NCBI GenBank assembly: GCA_041395725.1
Contig: JAWKZW010000001.1
Location: 2,604,001-2,668,000, forward strand
Direction of reading: 5' to 3'
From: Gammaproteobacteria bacterium
GTDB taxonomy: Bacteria > Pseudomonadota > Gammaproteobacteria > Pseudomonadales > Pseudohongiellaceae
Length of the DNA: 64,000 nucleotides
Every line of letters starts with the position of its first letter. The first letter of the stretch is position 1. This document shows, piece after piece, positions 41,774-50,314 of this stretch. The position numbers were made by a program, and so were the translations under genes. Under the pieces are notes generated by a model. That model did no database searches. It was not told the DNA's origin and saw only the letters and a list, made by a program, of their open reading frames with translations.

Positions 41774-41834
41774 GAGCTGTTCTCCCAACCTGTGGAAAGA
41801 GGACCGGGAGGTCAGCTCCCGATCAGGATGGACA

Positions 41835-42275
41835 TCAGGCGTAACCGGCTTTAACAAAACGTTTATCCCACTTTTTAAAACGCTTGCTGCAGTACTTCTC
41901 CAATTGCTTGTAGTTGGAAAAGAAATATTCGGAGGCTTCTTCTATGGATTCATCAAATTCGCAGTAATCATTGTCGTATTCGCGGCACACCATCGGTCGC
42001 TGTTCATAGATCTGGCACGCGCCATCCTGACCGAGATGAGCGCAGGCGCTGTGCACATGCAGAAACCAGCCGTCGGCATCTTTAAAGACGTTGATGTTTT
42101 CGTGAGACACCTGCCATAACAGATGATCGAAATCATAGATGGACTTGGGGGTGGGAATTTTCTGATTAATGGAATTGCAGCAAATGGACTTTTTGCACCG
42201 GGCGCATTTTTTATCGATAGCGACCGATTTGCTTTCAGTGATATCAACGTAGTTAATTTTATTCCTGGAATTCAT
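41835..42275 (-). CDS. YkgJ family cysteine cluster protein
   Basis: This 146-residue protein has the YkgJ/UPF0153 cysteine pattern. KKCARCKKSICCNS comes first, then HSACAHLGQDGACQIYEQRP with MVCREYDNDYCEF. The cysteines probably bind zinc or an iron-sulphur cluster. Cytosolic. The family is widespread without settled function. AT-richer codon use than the neighbours suggests transfer or lower expression. Confidence 0.85.
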   Translation of the reverse strand: MNSRNKINYVDITESKSVAIDKKCARCKKSICCNSINQKIPTPKSIYDFDHLLWQVSHENINVFKDADGWFLHVHSACAHLGQDGACQIYEQRPMVCREYDNDYCEFDESIEEASEYFFSNYKQLEKYCSKRFKKWDKRFVKAGYA

Positions 42276-42515
42276 GCTCGTGGCCGGCAGGTTTTTAAAG
42301 ACAGGATAGTTTACCAGCTGCCGGCCCGGAAGGCAGTATGGTAGAGAATTTTGCCCCTGCCAGGCCTCAATGCCAGTGGGCAGGAGAGACCACGACCGCT
42401 ATCGCCGCCCGGTACAGTCGGGTCTGTTTGCAGCCCGGCTTTACAAGACCCGGGTCAGTGGCGAGAATGGGCCCAGAACTTCATTCTTTAGAAAGCTGCC
42501 ACAGGTGAAAATTCC

Positions 42516-44780
42516 GTGCTCAAGACAACGCCATCAAAATTCAGTTCCGGTCTTTTCCTGGCAGTGAGCATCCTGTTGGTGAGCGCCTGTACGCAGGAGG
42601 GGGTCGGCCGCGATGAAGTGCTGCTGCTACAACCAGATCAGCCACCAGCGTCGGGCATCCGCATTGAATCCATATCGACCAAGCCCTGGCTGGTTACCGG
42701 GGGCGACGTGCTGGTGCAGGTCGATTGGGAGCAGCAGCCGGTTGGCCTGCGTATCGAATTAAATGGCGAAGATGTCACCGCATCCCTCCGTGAGTCGCCG
42801 GATACCGGGAAGCTGACTGGGTTGCTCACGGGGCTGCCGGAGGGCCACAGCAGAATCGTTGCCAGGGCCGGAGCTGGCAGCAATGCAGACGCTGGTGCAA
42901 CTGTCGCTACCCTCGACCTCACCAACTATCCGATCAGCGGCCCGATCATCTCCGGACCCCACGAACAGCCATTCTACTGCCAGACCCAGGAATTCCAGCT
43001 GGTTACCGGCGAGACACTGGGCCGTCCCCTGGATTCCAACTGCTCCGTGGAAACCCGCGTGGACTACGTTTACTTTTCTACATCGACCGACAGCTTTCTG
43101 CCGATGCCGGAACCAACGGGTGGGCCTCTGCCAGCCGATGTGTCGACTGTGACATTGCCCGATGGGCATTCCCTGCCATTCGTCGTGCGCGTAGAAACCG
43201 GCACCGTGAATCGGGCTATCTATGAAATTGCCATGCTCCATATTCCAGACTCCGGTGAGCCTGACCCCTGGACCCCCAGCGAAGGCTGGAATGGCAAGCT
43301 GGTCTATACCCATGGAGGAGGTTGCCGCAGCGGTTGGTATCAACAGGGTGATCGTACGGGCGGCGTGTTACGCAAGGGGCTGCTGGAGATGGGGTATGCC
43401 ATCACTTCGGCCAGCCTGAACGTATTCGGCCAGAACTGTAATGATCTGCTGGCGTCGGAAACCCATATCATGGTGAAGGAACGCTTTATCGAACACTACG
43501 GTAAACCCGTTTACACAATAGGAACTGGCGGTTCAGGTGGTTCGTACCAGAGTCATCAGACAGCGGATAACTACCCGGGCGTTTTCGACGGCATTATTGT
43601 GTCTTCAAGCTTTCCTGACGTTGCCTCCGCCACGATTTTCACGCTGGCCGACGCGCGGCTGCTGCATTACTACTTCACCCAGGTGGAGCCGGACGGTTTT
43701 ACCGTCGAGCAGCAACGCGCAGTCGCCGGGTTCGGTTCCTGGGGCAGCATAGCCAACCTTGCCCGTGGCGCCGCGCGACTGGACCCGATCTACGCGATCG
43801 ACGCGCCACTGGAGGAGCAGGGTGGCGAAGTCAGCATTGAGGCGCTGCAGTCGCGCCGCTATGGGCCCACCTTTCAAAGCGGTGTGCGCGCCACGGTTTA
43901 TGATCATACCGTTAACGTTTACGGGCTGGCGGAAAATTCCGCGCGCGCCGCGCGTCCTCTTGACAACGTCGGCGTGCAATACGGACTGGCGGCGCTGAAT
44001 GCAGCGCTGATCACGCCGCAGCAATTCATTGATCTGAACCGGGCGATCGGTGGATTCGATCGGGATATGAATCATGTGCCCGATCGACACCGTGCCGATG
44101 ACAAGGCGGCCAGGCGCGCTATCGAGTCCGGCCGCCTGCTTTTTGGTGGTGCCGGCTTGCGAGAAACCCCGATCATCGATTACCGCACCTACACCGATCA
44201 GCGTGAGGCCGGGGACATTCACATGATCGTCCATCAATACAGTACCCGACAGCGGCTTGTCGAAGCCAATGGCCACGCAGACAACCACGTGATGAATATC
44301 GGCGGGCAGTGGGGCTTTACCGATGACGAACCTGATCTCGGCGACCTGTTTCGAGCCATGGATCAGTGGCTCCTGGGGATGCTGGCCAACGAAAATGACA
44401 GTGACCTGGCGCTCAAGATGCTGAGCGCCAAGCCCTATCAACTGACTGACAACTGCTGGGATTACAGTGATGGGGAGCGGGTTAATATCCGGGAGCGCCT
44501 GAGCATCGATAACAGCGGCCGATGTGGTGAACTTTATCCCGCCTATTCCACGCCCCGACATGTGGCGGGTGCGCCCCTGGCCAACGACATTATCAGTTGC
44601 CAGCTCAAACCGGTGTACGCCAGTGATTATGAGGTCTCTTTCACTGACGAGGAACTTGACCAGCTACGTGCAGTGTTTCCCCAGGGAGTCTGCGACTGGA
44701 GTCGTCCGGATAGCCATGGCGCCACTTTCCAGGGGACCTGGCTGTCATTTGGCCCCTCGCCGGTGAATAGACTGCAGTAG
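42516..44780 (+). CDS. DUF6351 family exported lipoprotein
   Basis: This 754-residue protein starts at GTG 42516. Its signal, FSSGLFLAVSILLVSACTQE, has lipobox VSAC. Domain order is a short beta-sandwich (IRIESISTKPWLVTGGDVLV, ~35-125) then a large alpha/beta-hydrolase-like domain. The latter has WNGKLVYTHGGGCRSGWYQ, then TGGSGGSYQSHQTADNYPG (nucleophile-elbow-like GGSGGS), and NGHADNHVMNIGGQWGF near the end with a candidate His. This matches DUF6351. It may be an esterase acting outside the inner membrane. The substrate is not known. Confidence 0.82.
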   Translation: MLKTTPSKFSSGLFLAVSILLVSACTQEGVGRDEVLLLQPDQPPASGIRIESISTKPWLVTGGDVLVQVDWEQQPVGLRIELNGEDVTASLRESPDTGKLTGLLTGLPEGHSRIVARAGAGSNADAGATVATLDLTNYPISGPIISGPHEQPFYCQTQEFQLVTGETLGRPLDSNCSVETRVDYVYFSTSTDSFLPMPEPTGGPLPADVSTVTLPDGHSLPFVVRVETGTVNRAIYEIAMLHIPDSGEPDPWTPSEGWNGKLVYTHGGGCRSGWYQQGDRTGGVLRKGLLEMGYAITSASLNVFGQNCNDLLASETHIMVKERFIEHYGKPVYTIGTGGSGGSYQSHQTADNYPGVFDGIIVSSSFPDVASATIFTLADARLLHYYFTQVEPDGFTVEQQRAVAGFGSWGSIANLARGAARLDPIYAIDAPLEEQGGEVSIEALQSRRYGPTFQSGVRATVYDHTVNVYGLAENSARAARPLDNVGVQYGLAALNAALITPQQFIDLNRAIGGFDRDMNHVPDRHRADDKAARRAIESGRLLFGGAGLRETPIIDYRTYTDQREAGDIHMIVHQYSTRQRLVEANGHADNHVMNIGGQWGFTDDEPDLGDLFRAMDQWLLGMLANENDSDLALKMLSAKPYQLTDNCWDYSDGERVNIRERLSIDNSGRCGELYPAYSTPRHVAGAPLANDIISCQLKPVYASDYEVSFTDEELDQLRAVFPQGVCDWSRPDSHGATFQGTWLSFGPSPVNRLQ

Positions 44781-44972
44781 GAAATCCCTTGATTACGGCA
44801 GCGGGCTGGTTTAGCTTCCTGTTCTGTGCGTGGTCAATGCCTGGCGGATTACTTAAAAGGCTGCGACTGGTTCCCGGAGCGAAGAAATACCACGAGAAGG
44901 CAGCAGATCCCGACAGGAAGCGGTGAGAGAAAACAACAGGATAGCTGGAAAACAAGCAGAGAGAAGATACCT

Positions 44973-45962
44973 ATGAAAATTTTCAAACCACTGGTCTGTA
45001 CGCTGACCCTGGGCATTGCCGGCGCGACCGGGGCAGCCGAGGATTATCAGGCCCCCCGGAACGAATTCGGCAAACCAGATTTTTCCGGTTACTGGACCAA
45101 CGCCTCACTGACCAACCTGCAGCGCCCATCAAACTATGATTACCTGGTAATACCGCCGGATCAGGTGGCGGCAGTGACTGCCAATCACCCGCAGAATGTG
45201 CGCCAGGCCACCGATGATGGGCTGATACAGGGCGAACTGCTTGATGGTTCCGATCTCGGTCAGGGGCGGGGCTACAATGCGTTCTGGGTTGATCCTGGTT
45301 CAGAGTTTGGCCGGGTGAAAGGAGAACATCGTACCTCCTGGATTGTCGATCCCCCGGATGGCAGGATTCCGTTTACAGAAGATGGTCAGCGTCTGCGCCG
45401 TGAGGCCTTCGCCCGGTTTTCCAGCAACGATGGCCCGGAAGGCAGGTCCCTGGGCGAACGCTGCATCATCGGCTTCGGCAGCACCGGCGGACCGCCGATG
45501 TTGAATGTGCTTTACAACAATGTCTATCAGATCGTGCAAACCGGCGACTACCTGACCATTGTGGTGGAAATGGTGCACGACGCACGAATTATCCCTATCA
45601 ATGGTGATCACCGTCCTGCCGAGTTCGAGCAGTGGCTGGGTGATTCAGTGGGCTGGTGGGATGGGGATACGCTGGTGGTCGAGACAGTGAACCTGCACCC
45701 CCAGCAGGCGCCCCGCAATGCGGCTCCGCTCTCCACCCAGGGCAGGATCGTCGAGCGCTTCACCCGTTATTCCGAGGACCAGATCTTTTACGAATTCGAA
45801 GTCGATGATCCGGTTTATTACCGGCAACCCTGGCGGGGCGAAATGAGTTTAAACCTGTCAGCAGAGCGGCAATATGAATACGCCTGCCATGAAGGTAACT
45901 ACGGTCTGGAGGGAATTCTGGCCGGGTCGCGCCGACAGGAGGTGCAGGAAGAAATCGAATAA
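44973..45962 (+). CDS. Exported GKPDxxGxW-family protein
   Basis: This has 329 residues from the ATG at 44973, with GAGAAG upstream; the earlier in-frame codons do not look like a signal. A signal peptide, MKIFKPLVCTLTLGIAGATG, is cleaved near GAAED. It then reads NEFGKPDFSGYWTNASL, later SVGWWDGDTLVVETVNLHP and DDPVYYRQPWRGEMSL, ending YEYACHEGNYGLEGILAGSR. Paralogue of 35677-36606, here without a lipobox. It is probably periplasmic and follows the DUF6351 gene, possibly in one transcript. Function unknown. Confidence 0.75.
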   Translation: MKIFKPLVCTLTLGIAGATGAAEDYQAPRNEFGKPDFSGYWTNASLTNLQRPSNYDYLVIPPDQVAAVTANHPQNVRQATDDGLIQGELLDGSDLGQGRGYNAFWVDPGSEFGRVKGEHRTSWIVDPPDGRIPFTEDGQRLRREAFARFSSNDGPEGRSLGERCIIGFGSTGGPPMLNVLYNNVYQIVQTGDYLTIVVEMVHDARIIPINGDHRPAEFEQWLGDSVGWWDGDTLVVETVNLHPQQAPRNAAPLSTQGRIVERFTRYSEDQIFYEFEVDDPVYYRQPWRGEMSLNLSAERQYEYACHEGNYGLEGILAGSRRQEVQEEIE

Positions 45963-46037
45963 GTCTGCATCGCACGGCTGGCCAGGCCTGCCTGTGCAAA
46001 TCCCGGTCTGTGACGGTGACGGGGCAAGGCTCATGAT

Positions 46038-46092
46038 TTCAGAGCTAAGAGATCAACGGGATTGGTTATTGCAGAGGTTCCTTAGATCAGTG
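46038..46092 (-). repeat. Dispersed REP-like repeat, degenerate copy
   Basis: On the minus strand CTAAGGAACCTCTGCAATAA keeps the left part of the repeat. The second half has diverged. It is placed between the GKPD-family gene and the terminator. Confidence 0.4.
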
Positions 46093-46140
46093 GTTTCGGA
46101 GTGAGACCCTGGCATAAGCCAGGTAAATACCTTCCAGGTA

Positions 46141-46172
46141 AAAAAGGCCGGTTCACAAACCGGCCTTTTTTA
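46141..46172. terminator. Bidirectional rho-independent terminator
   Basis: AAAAAGGCCGGTT and AACCGGCCTTTTT form a perfect stem with A and T runs on both sides. It serves the convergent genes 44973-45962 and 46170-46589. Confidence 0.88.
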
Positions 46173-46589
46173 TTCCCAGAACTTGCGCATTTCGATGAAC
46201 ATGAAGGATGCGCTCCAGGTGATCAGTGCCAGACCGGTGAGGGCCTCCAGGCCGGCCAGGAAACGAATGTCACCTATTGGTTCTATGTCGCCGATACCCA
46301 GTGACGTGTAGGTCGTGAACGAGAAGTAAACATGATCCAGCAGGCTGCCGTCAAAGTTGCCCTGCAGGGAGCCGAAATCACCATAGTTGATCATCAGGAA
46401 GTAGGCGATGCCGAACATCCAGATTTCAATGATATGCCCGACCAGGGTGCCAAACACGCCGATGATGACCCGCAGGCGGTGCTGTACTTCGAGCTTGGGA
46501 ATCACCGTCGACAGCAGGTGCAGAAGTTCGTAATGAATGACGACCGCCGCGGACATCAGTATGGTGTTGTAAATGTAGGTGAGCAGCAT
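46170..46589 (-). CDS. Small potassium-channel-like protein
   Basis: This has 139 residues from the ATG at 46589, which overlaps the DUF4159 stop (TGATG). It shows helices around MLLTYIYNTILMSAAVVIHY, VIIGVFGTLVGHIIEIWMFG and the last helix FLAGLEALTGLALITWSASF. A pore loop contains FSFTTYTSLGIGDIEP. TSLGIGD aligns with the T-x-G-[YFI]-GD selectivity filter of K+ channels. It belongs to the two-pore-helix ion channel family and is probably a tetramer in the inner membrane. The longer frame upstream overlaps DUF4159 and is unlikely. Confidence 0.8.
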   Translation of the reverse strand: MLLTYIYNTILMSAAVVIHYELLHLLSTVIPKLEVQHRLRVIIGVFGTLVGHIIEIWMFGIAYFLMINYGDFGSLQGNFDGSLLDHVYFSFTTYTSLGIGDIEPIGDIRFLAGLEALTGLALITWSASFMFIEMRKFWE

Positions 46590-47383
46590 CAGTGGGTGAG
46601 CGAATAAATCAGGTAATTGATTCCCAGCTGATAGGCTGAATTGGAATATTGAGTTGGATACCACTGATCGTAGGTATGTTCCCAGCCGTCACCCATGTCG
46701 GAGTTCCAGTTGATCAGTACCATTACCCGGCCTTCGTCATCCATAATGGCATGATTGCTGGCTAAATCGATGCCCGCCTGGCCGAAGCCTTGGCGACCAC
46801 CCCGTCCAGGAATCATCTGGGCACCTTCGATATCGTAGAAAGTGCGGTAGACCTCGTGATTGGGTGTCAGTTCCACGATCTGACGATCGGGGAATAACAG
46901 CGAGAAATCCTGGTAGAACGCATCCCATTGCCGTTCACCCCAGAAGTCGTCGATCAGCAGGAAGCCACCGCGCAGCAGATATTCCCGCAGGTTCTCAATT
47001 TCCGCCTGGCTCAGTGACAGGCCACCGTTACGTCCCATTTCCAGGGCGTAAAGGAAGGGGTAGTCAAATATTTCTTCATCGTCGAAGCGCAGCACGATGG
47101 GCTGACTCATCACCCGCACATTGGTCAGGCGCGAGACGCCGCGCAGAAAGTTTTCATCAGCGGCTGGAAAATCCGTGGCCCAGGGGCCGCCGTAGAAACC
47201 ACTGTCGTAATAGGAGTCGTATTGGACCCGTACGAAGGCAAACTCGCCGGCTATATCATACAGGTCTTCCAGGTAGGCAGCGCTAAAACCAGTATTCCTG
47301 GCCGGAGACACCTGGGCGCTGGCGATGGGCGTCATCACAGTGCTGAAAACAAGGCCAACTACAAGAAAGAGCAGCGGTTTCAT
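46589..47383 (-). CDS. DUF4159 domain exported protein
   Basis: This 264-residue precursor has a signal peptide (MKPLLFLVVGLVFSTVMTPI, cleaved near ASAQ). The body contains EFAFVRVQYDSYYDSGFYGG, then YPFLYALEMGRNGGLSLSQA, then YLLRGGFLLIDDFWG and ending ANWNSDMGD-like VLINWNSDMGDGWEHTYD. This is the DUF4159 fold (glutamine-amidotransferase-like, without a clear catalytic triad). It is translationally coupled to the channel gene. Role unknown. Confidence 0.82.
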   Translation of the reverse strand: MKPLLFLVVGLVFSTVMTPIASAQVSPARNTGFSAAYLEDLYDIAGEFAFVRVQYDSYYDSGFYGGPWATDFPAADENFLRGVSRLTNVRVMSQPIVLRFDDEEIFDYPFLYALEMGRNGGLSLSQAEIENLREYLLRGGFLLIDDFWGERQWDAFYQDFSLLFPDRQIVELTPNHEVYRTFYDIEGAQMIPGRGGRQGFGQAGIDLASNHAIMDDEGRVMVLINWNSDMGDGWEHTYDQWYPTQYSNSAYQLGINYLIYSLTH

Positions 47384-47659
47384 GATGGCAGGGGAACTCT
47401 GCTGATTTGATGGCCTCTAGTGTGTAATGACTGGGTGCGTATGGCAAGTCTGAATTTGATCGCCCATCATTGTCTTGCTGCAGCCACTTCGTTATGCTCG
47501 AAGGCGTTTGCCGTCTGGTGGTTTGAGACCAGCAGAGCCTTGCGGTACCTGATCAGAGATTCTCGGTTTGAACTGAGTTGGCAGTCAGGCCGGTCAACTT
47601 AGCACAAGGTGCGCGGGCAATAACTGCCAACTGTTGACACTAACTCAGGGACACTAGCC

Positions 47660-49183
47660 GTGGTCTTGCAACGACTCTACATTTTCCTTCTGACGGGCAG
47701 CCTCGCATTGTTCAGTGCGGCGGGGTTTGCGGCCGAGATTGCAGGGGCTGGCGAGAGTGTCGAGGAGACCGGCAGCGCCCAACCGTCGTTTGCCTCAGCC
47801 CTGCAGGAAAGTATCAGGCTGCGCGGTGAGGTGGATCGGTATCGAGAGAGAATAGTCGAACTGGAGCTTCAGTTCGGTCCCTACGACAACCGGCTGATCG
47901 AACCGCTGCAGGGGCTCAACGACGTGCTGCTTCAGCTGCAGGCTTTTGATGAAGTAGACGCCAACCTGGGTCGGCTGCTTATGCTCATTCGAACCCTGGA
48001 AGGCCCGGTCAGTCGTACGCAGGAGCCTGTGCTCGAAGACGCAATCCGCAACGATATCCGTCGCCAGGACTGGGAATCCGTGTCCCGGCGCTTCGAAAAT
48101 ATTTACTTCCTGTACAGTCAGAATCAGTCTCTAAGTCCCAATGAACTGCTCCAGGCCAGAGACCAGCTGATCCGCTGGCATCAGGCGGCCCTGTATCTGG
48201 ATGCGCCTGCCAGGCGCCTGCAACACTTTCTGGATGCCAGGGAATTGCAGCGCCAGAATCTGAATCTGGCCACGGAAACTTTTGGCGAGGAGAGCCCCTT
48301 GCTGGTGCCCTGGTTATACCGAAGCGCCCTGCAGAACTATCAGGTGCACGCCATACTGCGCAGCGAAGACGAGCTGGGCTTCGATGCGCGCCGGGCGATT
48401 GTGGGTGGTTTTTACATGGACGAACGGTTGAGGGAGGTAAACGATTTCATTCTTTCTCCGCTACCCAGTCGTGGTCCGCGGGACTACCTCGTTGAGGAGC
48501 AGCAAAGGGCCCTGCGTGATGCTCTGGGTGAGGTAAAAAAGATCCGCGATATTGTTGCCGCCCAGGGTAATCTTGAAGCGGAAGCAATGGCCATGGTTTA
48601 CGAGGCCGACTTTCAGTCGTTGTGGGGAAGTGGCCAGGAGCGACGCGTTGGTGGTCAGGCGGGGCAGCGTGGCGGTCGGGTCAGTGTAGCCGCGCGAGCC
48701 TATCGGGATGCCATGGAGAAAATGGCTGACGCCGGTCTCAGCCAGCAGCAGATAGAGGCTTTTTTCCAGCGCCCCACCGTCATACCGCAACCGCAGTTTC
48801 ACTGGCGTGTAAGCGAAGCCCTGGAAGCCCAGGACGCAAACGGCTATCTGGTTGGCAATGGCGAATCGGCAACCACGCACCTGGGGCGCTTTAAAGCCTG
48901 GAGCAAGTCACTGCCGTTTACAGCCAGCCCGGAAGTACCTGAAGTCCTCGAAGCCAGCGGCGAGCAGTTCGACGACTACGAAATTGAGATGAGCTTCCGG
49001 CTCAATTCGCGGGGACAGGCGCGTAATCGTAAGATAATCAAATCCAACATTGAGAATGCCCGCATTCGCTCGGATGCAAGGGATGCCGTGGAGCTGTTAC
49101 AGTTCAGGCCGAATTTTGAAGAAGGGAGCCCCAGCGCAAAGGACAACCTGCGGCTGACCTATGAGATCCCCAGGTACCGCTAG
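47660..49183 (+). CDS. Exported helical-repeat protein with TonB-C-like tail
   Basis: This 507-residue protein has a GTG start and AGGG nine bases upstream. The signal peptide is LYIFLLTGSLALFSAAGFAA. A long helical-repeat body (~55-400) has TPR-like periodicity, for example LELQFGPYDNRLIEPLQGLN and ETFGEESPLLVPWLYRSALQ. The last 90 residues (IEMSFRLNSRGQARNRKIIK, then DAVELLQFRPNFEEGSP) resemble a TonB C-terminal domain. Probably periplasmic. Function not known. Confidence 0.65.
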   Translation: MVLQRLYIFLLTGSLALFSAAGFAAEIAGAGESVEETGSAQPSFASALQESIRLRGEVDRYRERIVELELQFGPYDNRLIEPLQGLNDVLLQLQAFDEVDANLGRLLMLIRTLEGPVSRTQEPVLEDAIRNDIRRQDWESVSRRFENIYFLYSQNQSLSPNELLQARDQLIRWHQAALYLDAPARRLQHFLDARELQRQNLNLATETFGEESPLLVPWLYRSALQNYQVHAILRSEDELGFDARRAIVGGFYMDERLREVNDFILSPLPSRGPRDYLVEEQQRALRDALGEVKKIRDIVAAQGNLEAEAMAMVYEADFQSLWGSGQERRVGGQAGQRGGRVSVAARAYRDAMEKMADAGLSQQQIEAFFQRPTVIPQPQFHWRVSEALEAQDANGYLVGNGESATTHLGRFKAWSKSLPFTASPEVPEVLEASGEQFDDYEIEMSFRLNSRGQARNRKIIKSNIENARIRSDARDAVELLQFRPNFEEGSPSAKDNLRLTYEIPRYR

Positions 49184-49279
49184 CGGCCGCCGCCAGCAGG
49201 CTGTAGCCCGCCCCCAGCCGGTTCCAACTCAAAACAGCGCCAATTCACCGCTAATTGCCCGTAAATGTGAAATGGGTGA

Positions 49280-49307
49280 TTGACTAATGGCTGATTGTCT
49301 ATATATT
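49280..49307 (+). promoter_or_regulatory. Sigma-70 promoter of the GntR gene
   Basis: TTGACT (49280-49285) and TATATT (49302-49307) are spaced by 16 bp. They lie immediately upstream of and touching the double operator. Confidence 0.65.
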
Positions 49308-49333
49308 TGGTCCGACCAATTTGGTCCGACCAA
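49307..49333. promoter_or_regulatory. Double FadR/GntR-type operator
   Basis: TTGGTCCGACCAA occurs twice head to tail (49307-49319 and 49321-49333), with centres 14 bp apart. The TGGTnnnACCA core is the recognised site type of the FadR subfamily (PdhR, LldR and similar). It overlaps the start site region of the promoter, so binding should block transcription. The regulator encoded 55 bp downstream is the obvious binder. Confidence 0.8.
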
Positions 49334-49387
49334 ATATCAGGGCGACAGAGTGCCGGTTTTCAATGCGCCAACCCCAAAGGCTTAGTT

Positions 49388-50113
49388 ATGACATCCCCAA
49401 CTTCGGTCAGTTACGAAATTGCCGGGCAGCTGCGCAAAGAAATTGTTGGCGGCCGATTCCGGGTCGGCGACAGAATGGCTTCGGAACGGGACCTGGCAGC
49501 GCGCTTCAGTGTCAGTCGCGGGGCCATCCGTGAAGCGCTGTCACAACTGGAGCAGCAGGGCATCATCGAAATTCAGCCCGGTGGCGCGCGGGTAAAACCC
49601 CTGGAAGAAGCCAGCCTGGCTGTTCTGGGGCCGCTGTTGACTCTGGAGGAGGTGCCGGATCCGGAGCTGGTGGATCAGTTTCTGGAGATATTTTCTGTAT
49701 TGACAGCCCTGACGGTGAAGGGAGCTGTCGAGCAGGCCACCACAGAGCAGATGAACCGTCTACAGGAAATGCTCGTATCAATTGCCAACAGTGCCGATGA
49801 CTTTGAGGCGATGCAGCCCCACTGGCAGGCGATGCTGGATTTTATGGCCGGAATCGACAATAACCTGGTCGCCCGCTTGATCGGAAATGACCTGAAGGCT
49901 CAGATACTCGGTCCAATGCTGCAGTTGAAGATTCGACCAGATCTGTCGCTGCAGGCCGGTCCGGAACTGGTGAAGACGCTGAGGGTGGGGTTCCTGCAGC
50001 AGGATGGCAGCCTCGCCGCTGCTGCCTTTGAAAACTACTTTGATCAACTGCGGACAGCCATGCGGGTTGCTCTTCAGGACAGGCGCGTGAGTTACCGGCA
50101 GAAAGCGCTTTGA
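49388..50113 (+). CDS. FadR-subfamily GntR transcriptional regulator
   Basis: This has 241 residues from the ATG at 49388; upstream codons lie over the operator. The N-terminal winged helix contains IAGQLRKEIVGGRFRVGDRM, then SERDLAARFSVSRGAIREAL, then LEQQGIIEIQPGGARV. The C-terminal FCD-type domain is all-helical, with ligand and metal residues less clear (DFEAMQPHWQAMLDFMAGID). It probably represses itself through the double palindrome, and perhaps also the RND genes that begin 200 bp downstream. Confidence 0.88.
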   Translation: MTSPTSVSYEIAGQLRKEIVGGRFRVGDRMASERDLAARFSVSRGAIREALSQLEQQGIIEIQPGGARVKPLEEASLAVLGPLLTLEEVPDPELVDQFLEIFSVLTALTVKGAVEQATTEQMNRLQEMLVSIANSADDFEAMQPHWQAMLDFMAGIDNNLVARLIGNDLKAQILGPMLQLKIRPDLSLQAGPELVKTLRVGFLQQDGSLAAAAFENYFDQLRTAMRVALQDRRVSYRQKAL

Positions 50114-50314
50114 ACGGAACACGGGCCACTCAGAGCGTAATGGCGCCCGCAGCCCGCAGCCCGGATCGGGCCGAAGCGGGTAATGTTGAATTGGTTGGAT
50201 TGGCCGGATAAAGCGGGCCAGTGGATAAAAAAGCAGTATTCAGTTAACGAAGGGTCGGGGAGAGCGATGTGAAGTCGCCAAACCCCGAAACATAATTTTG
50301 CGGGAGCTTCATTA

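Noticed and set aside
43605..44561. 318-residue frame antisense to the DUF6351 gene
   Set aside because: Shadow frame; no signal or motif, and the sense gene is well supported.
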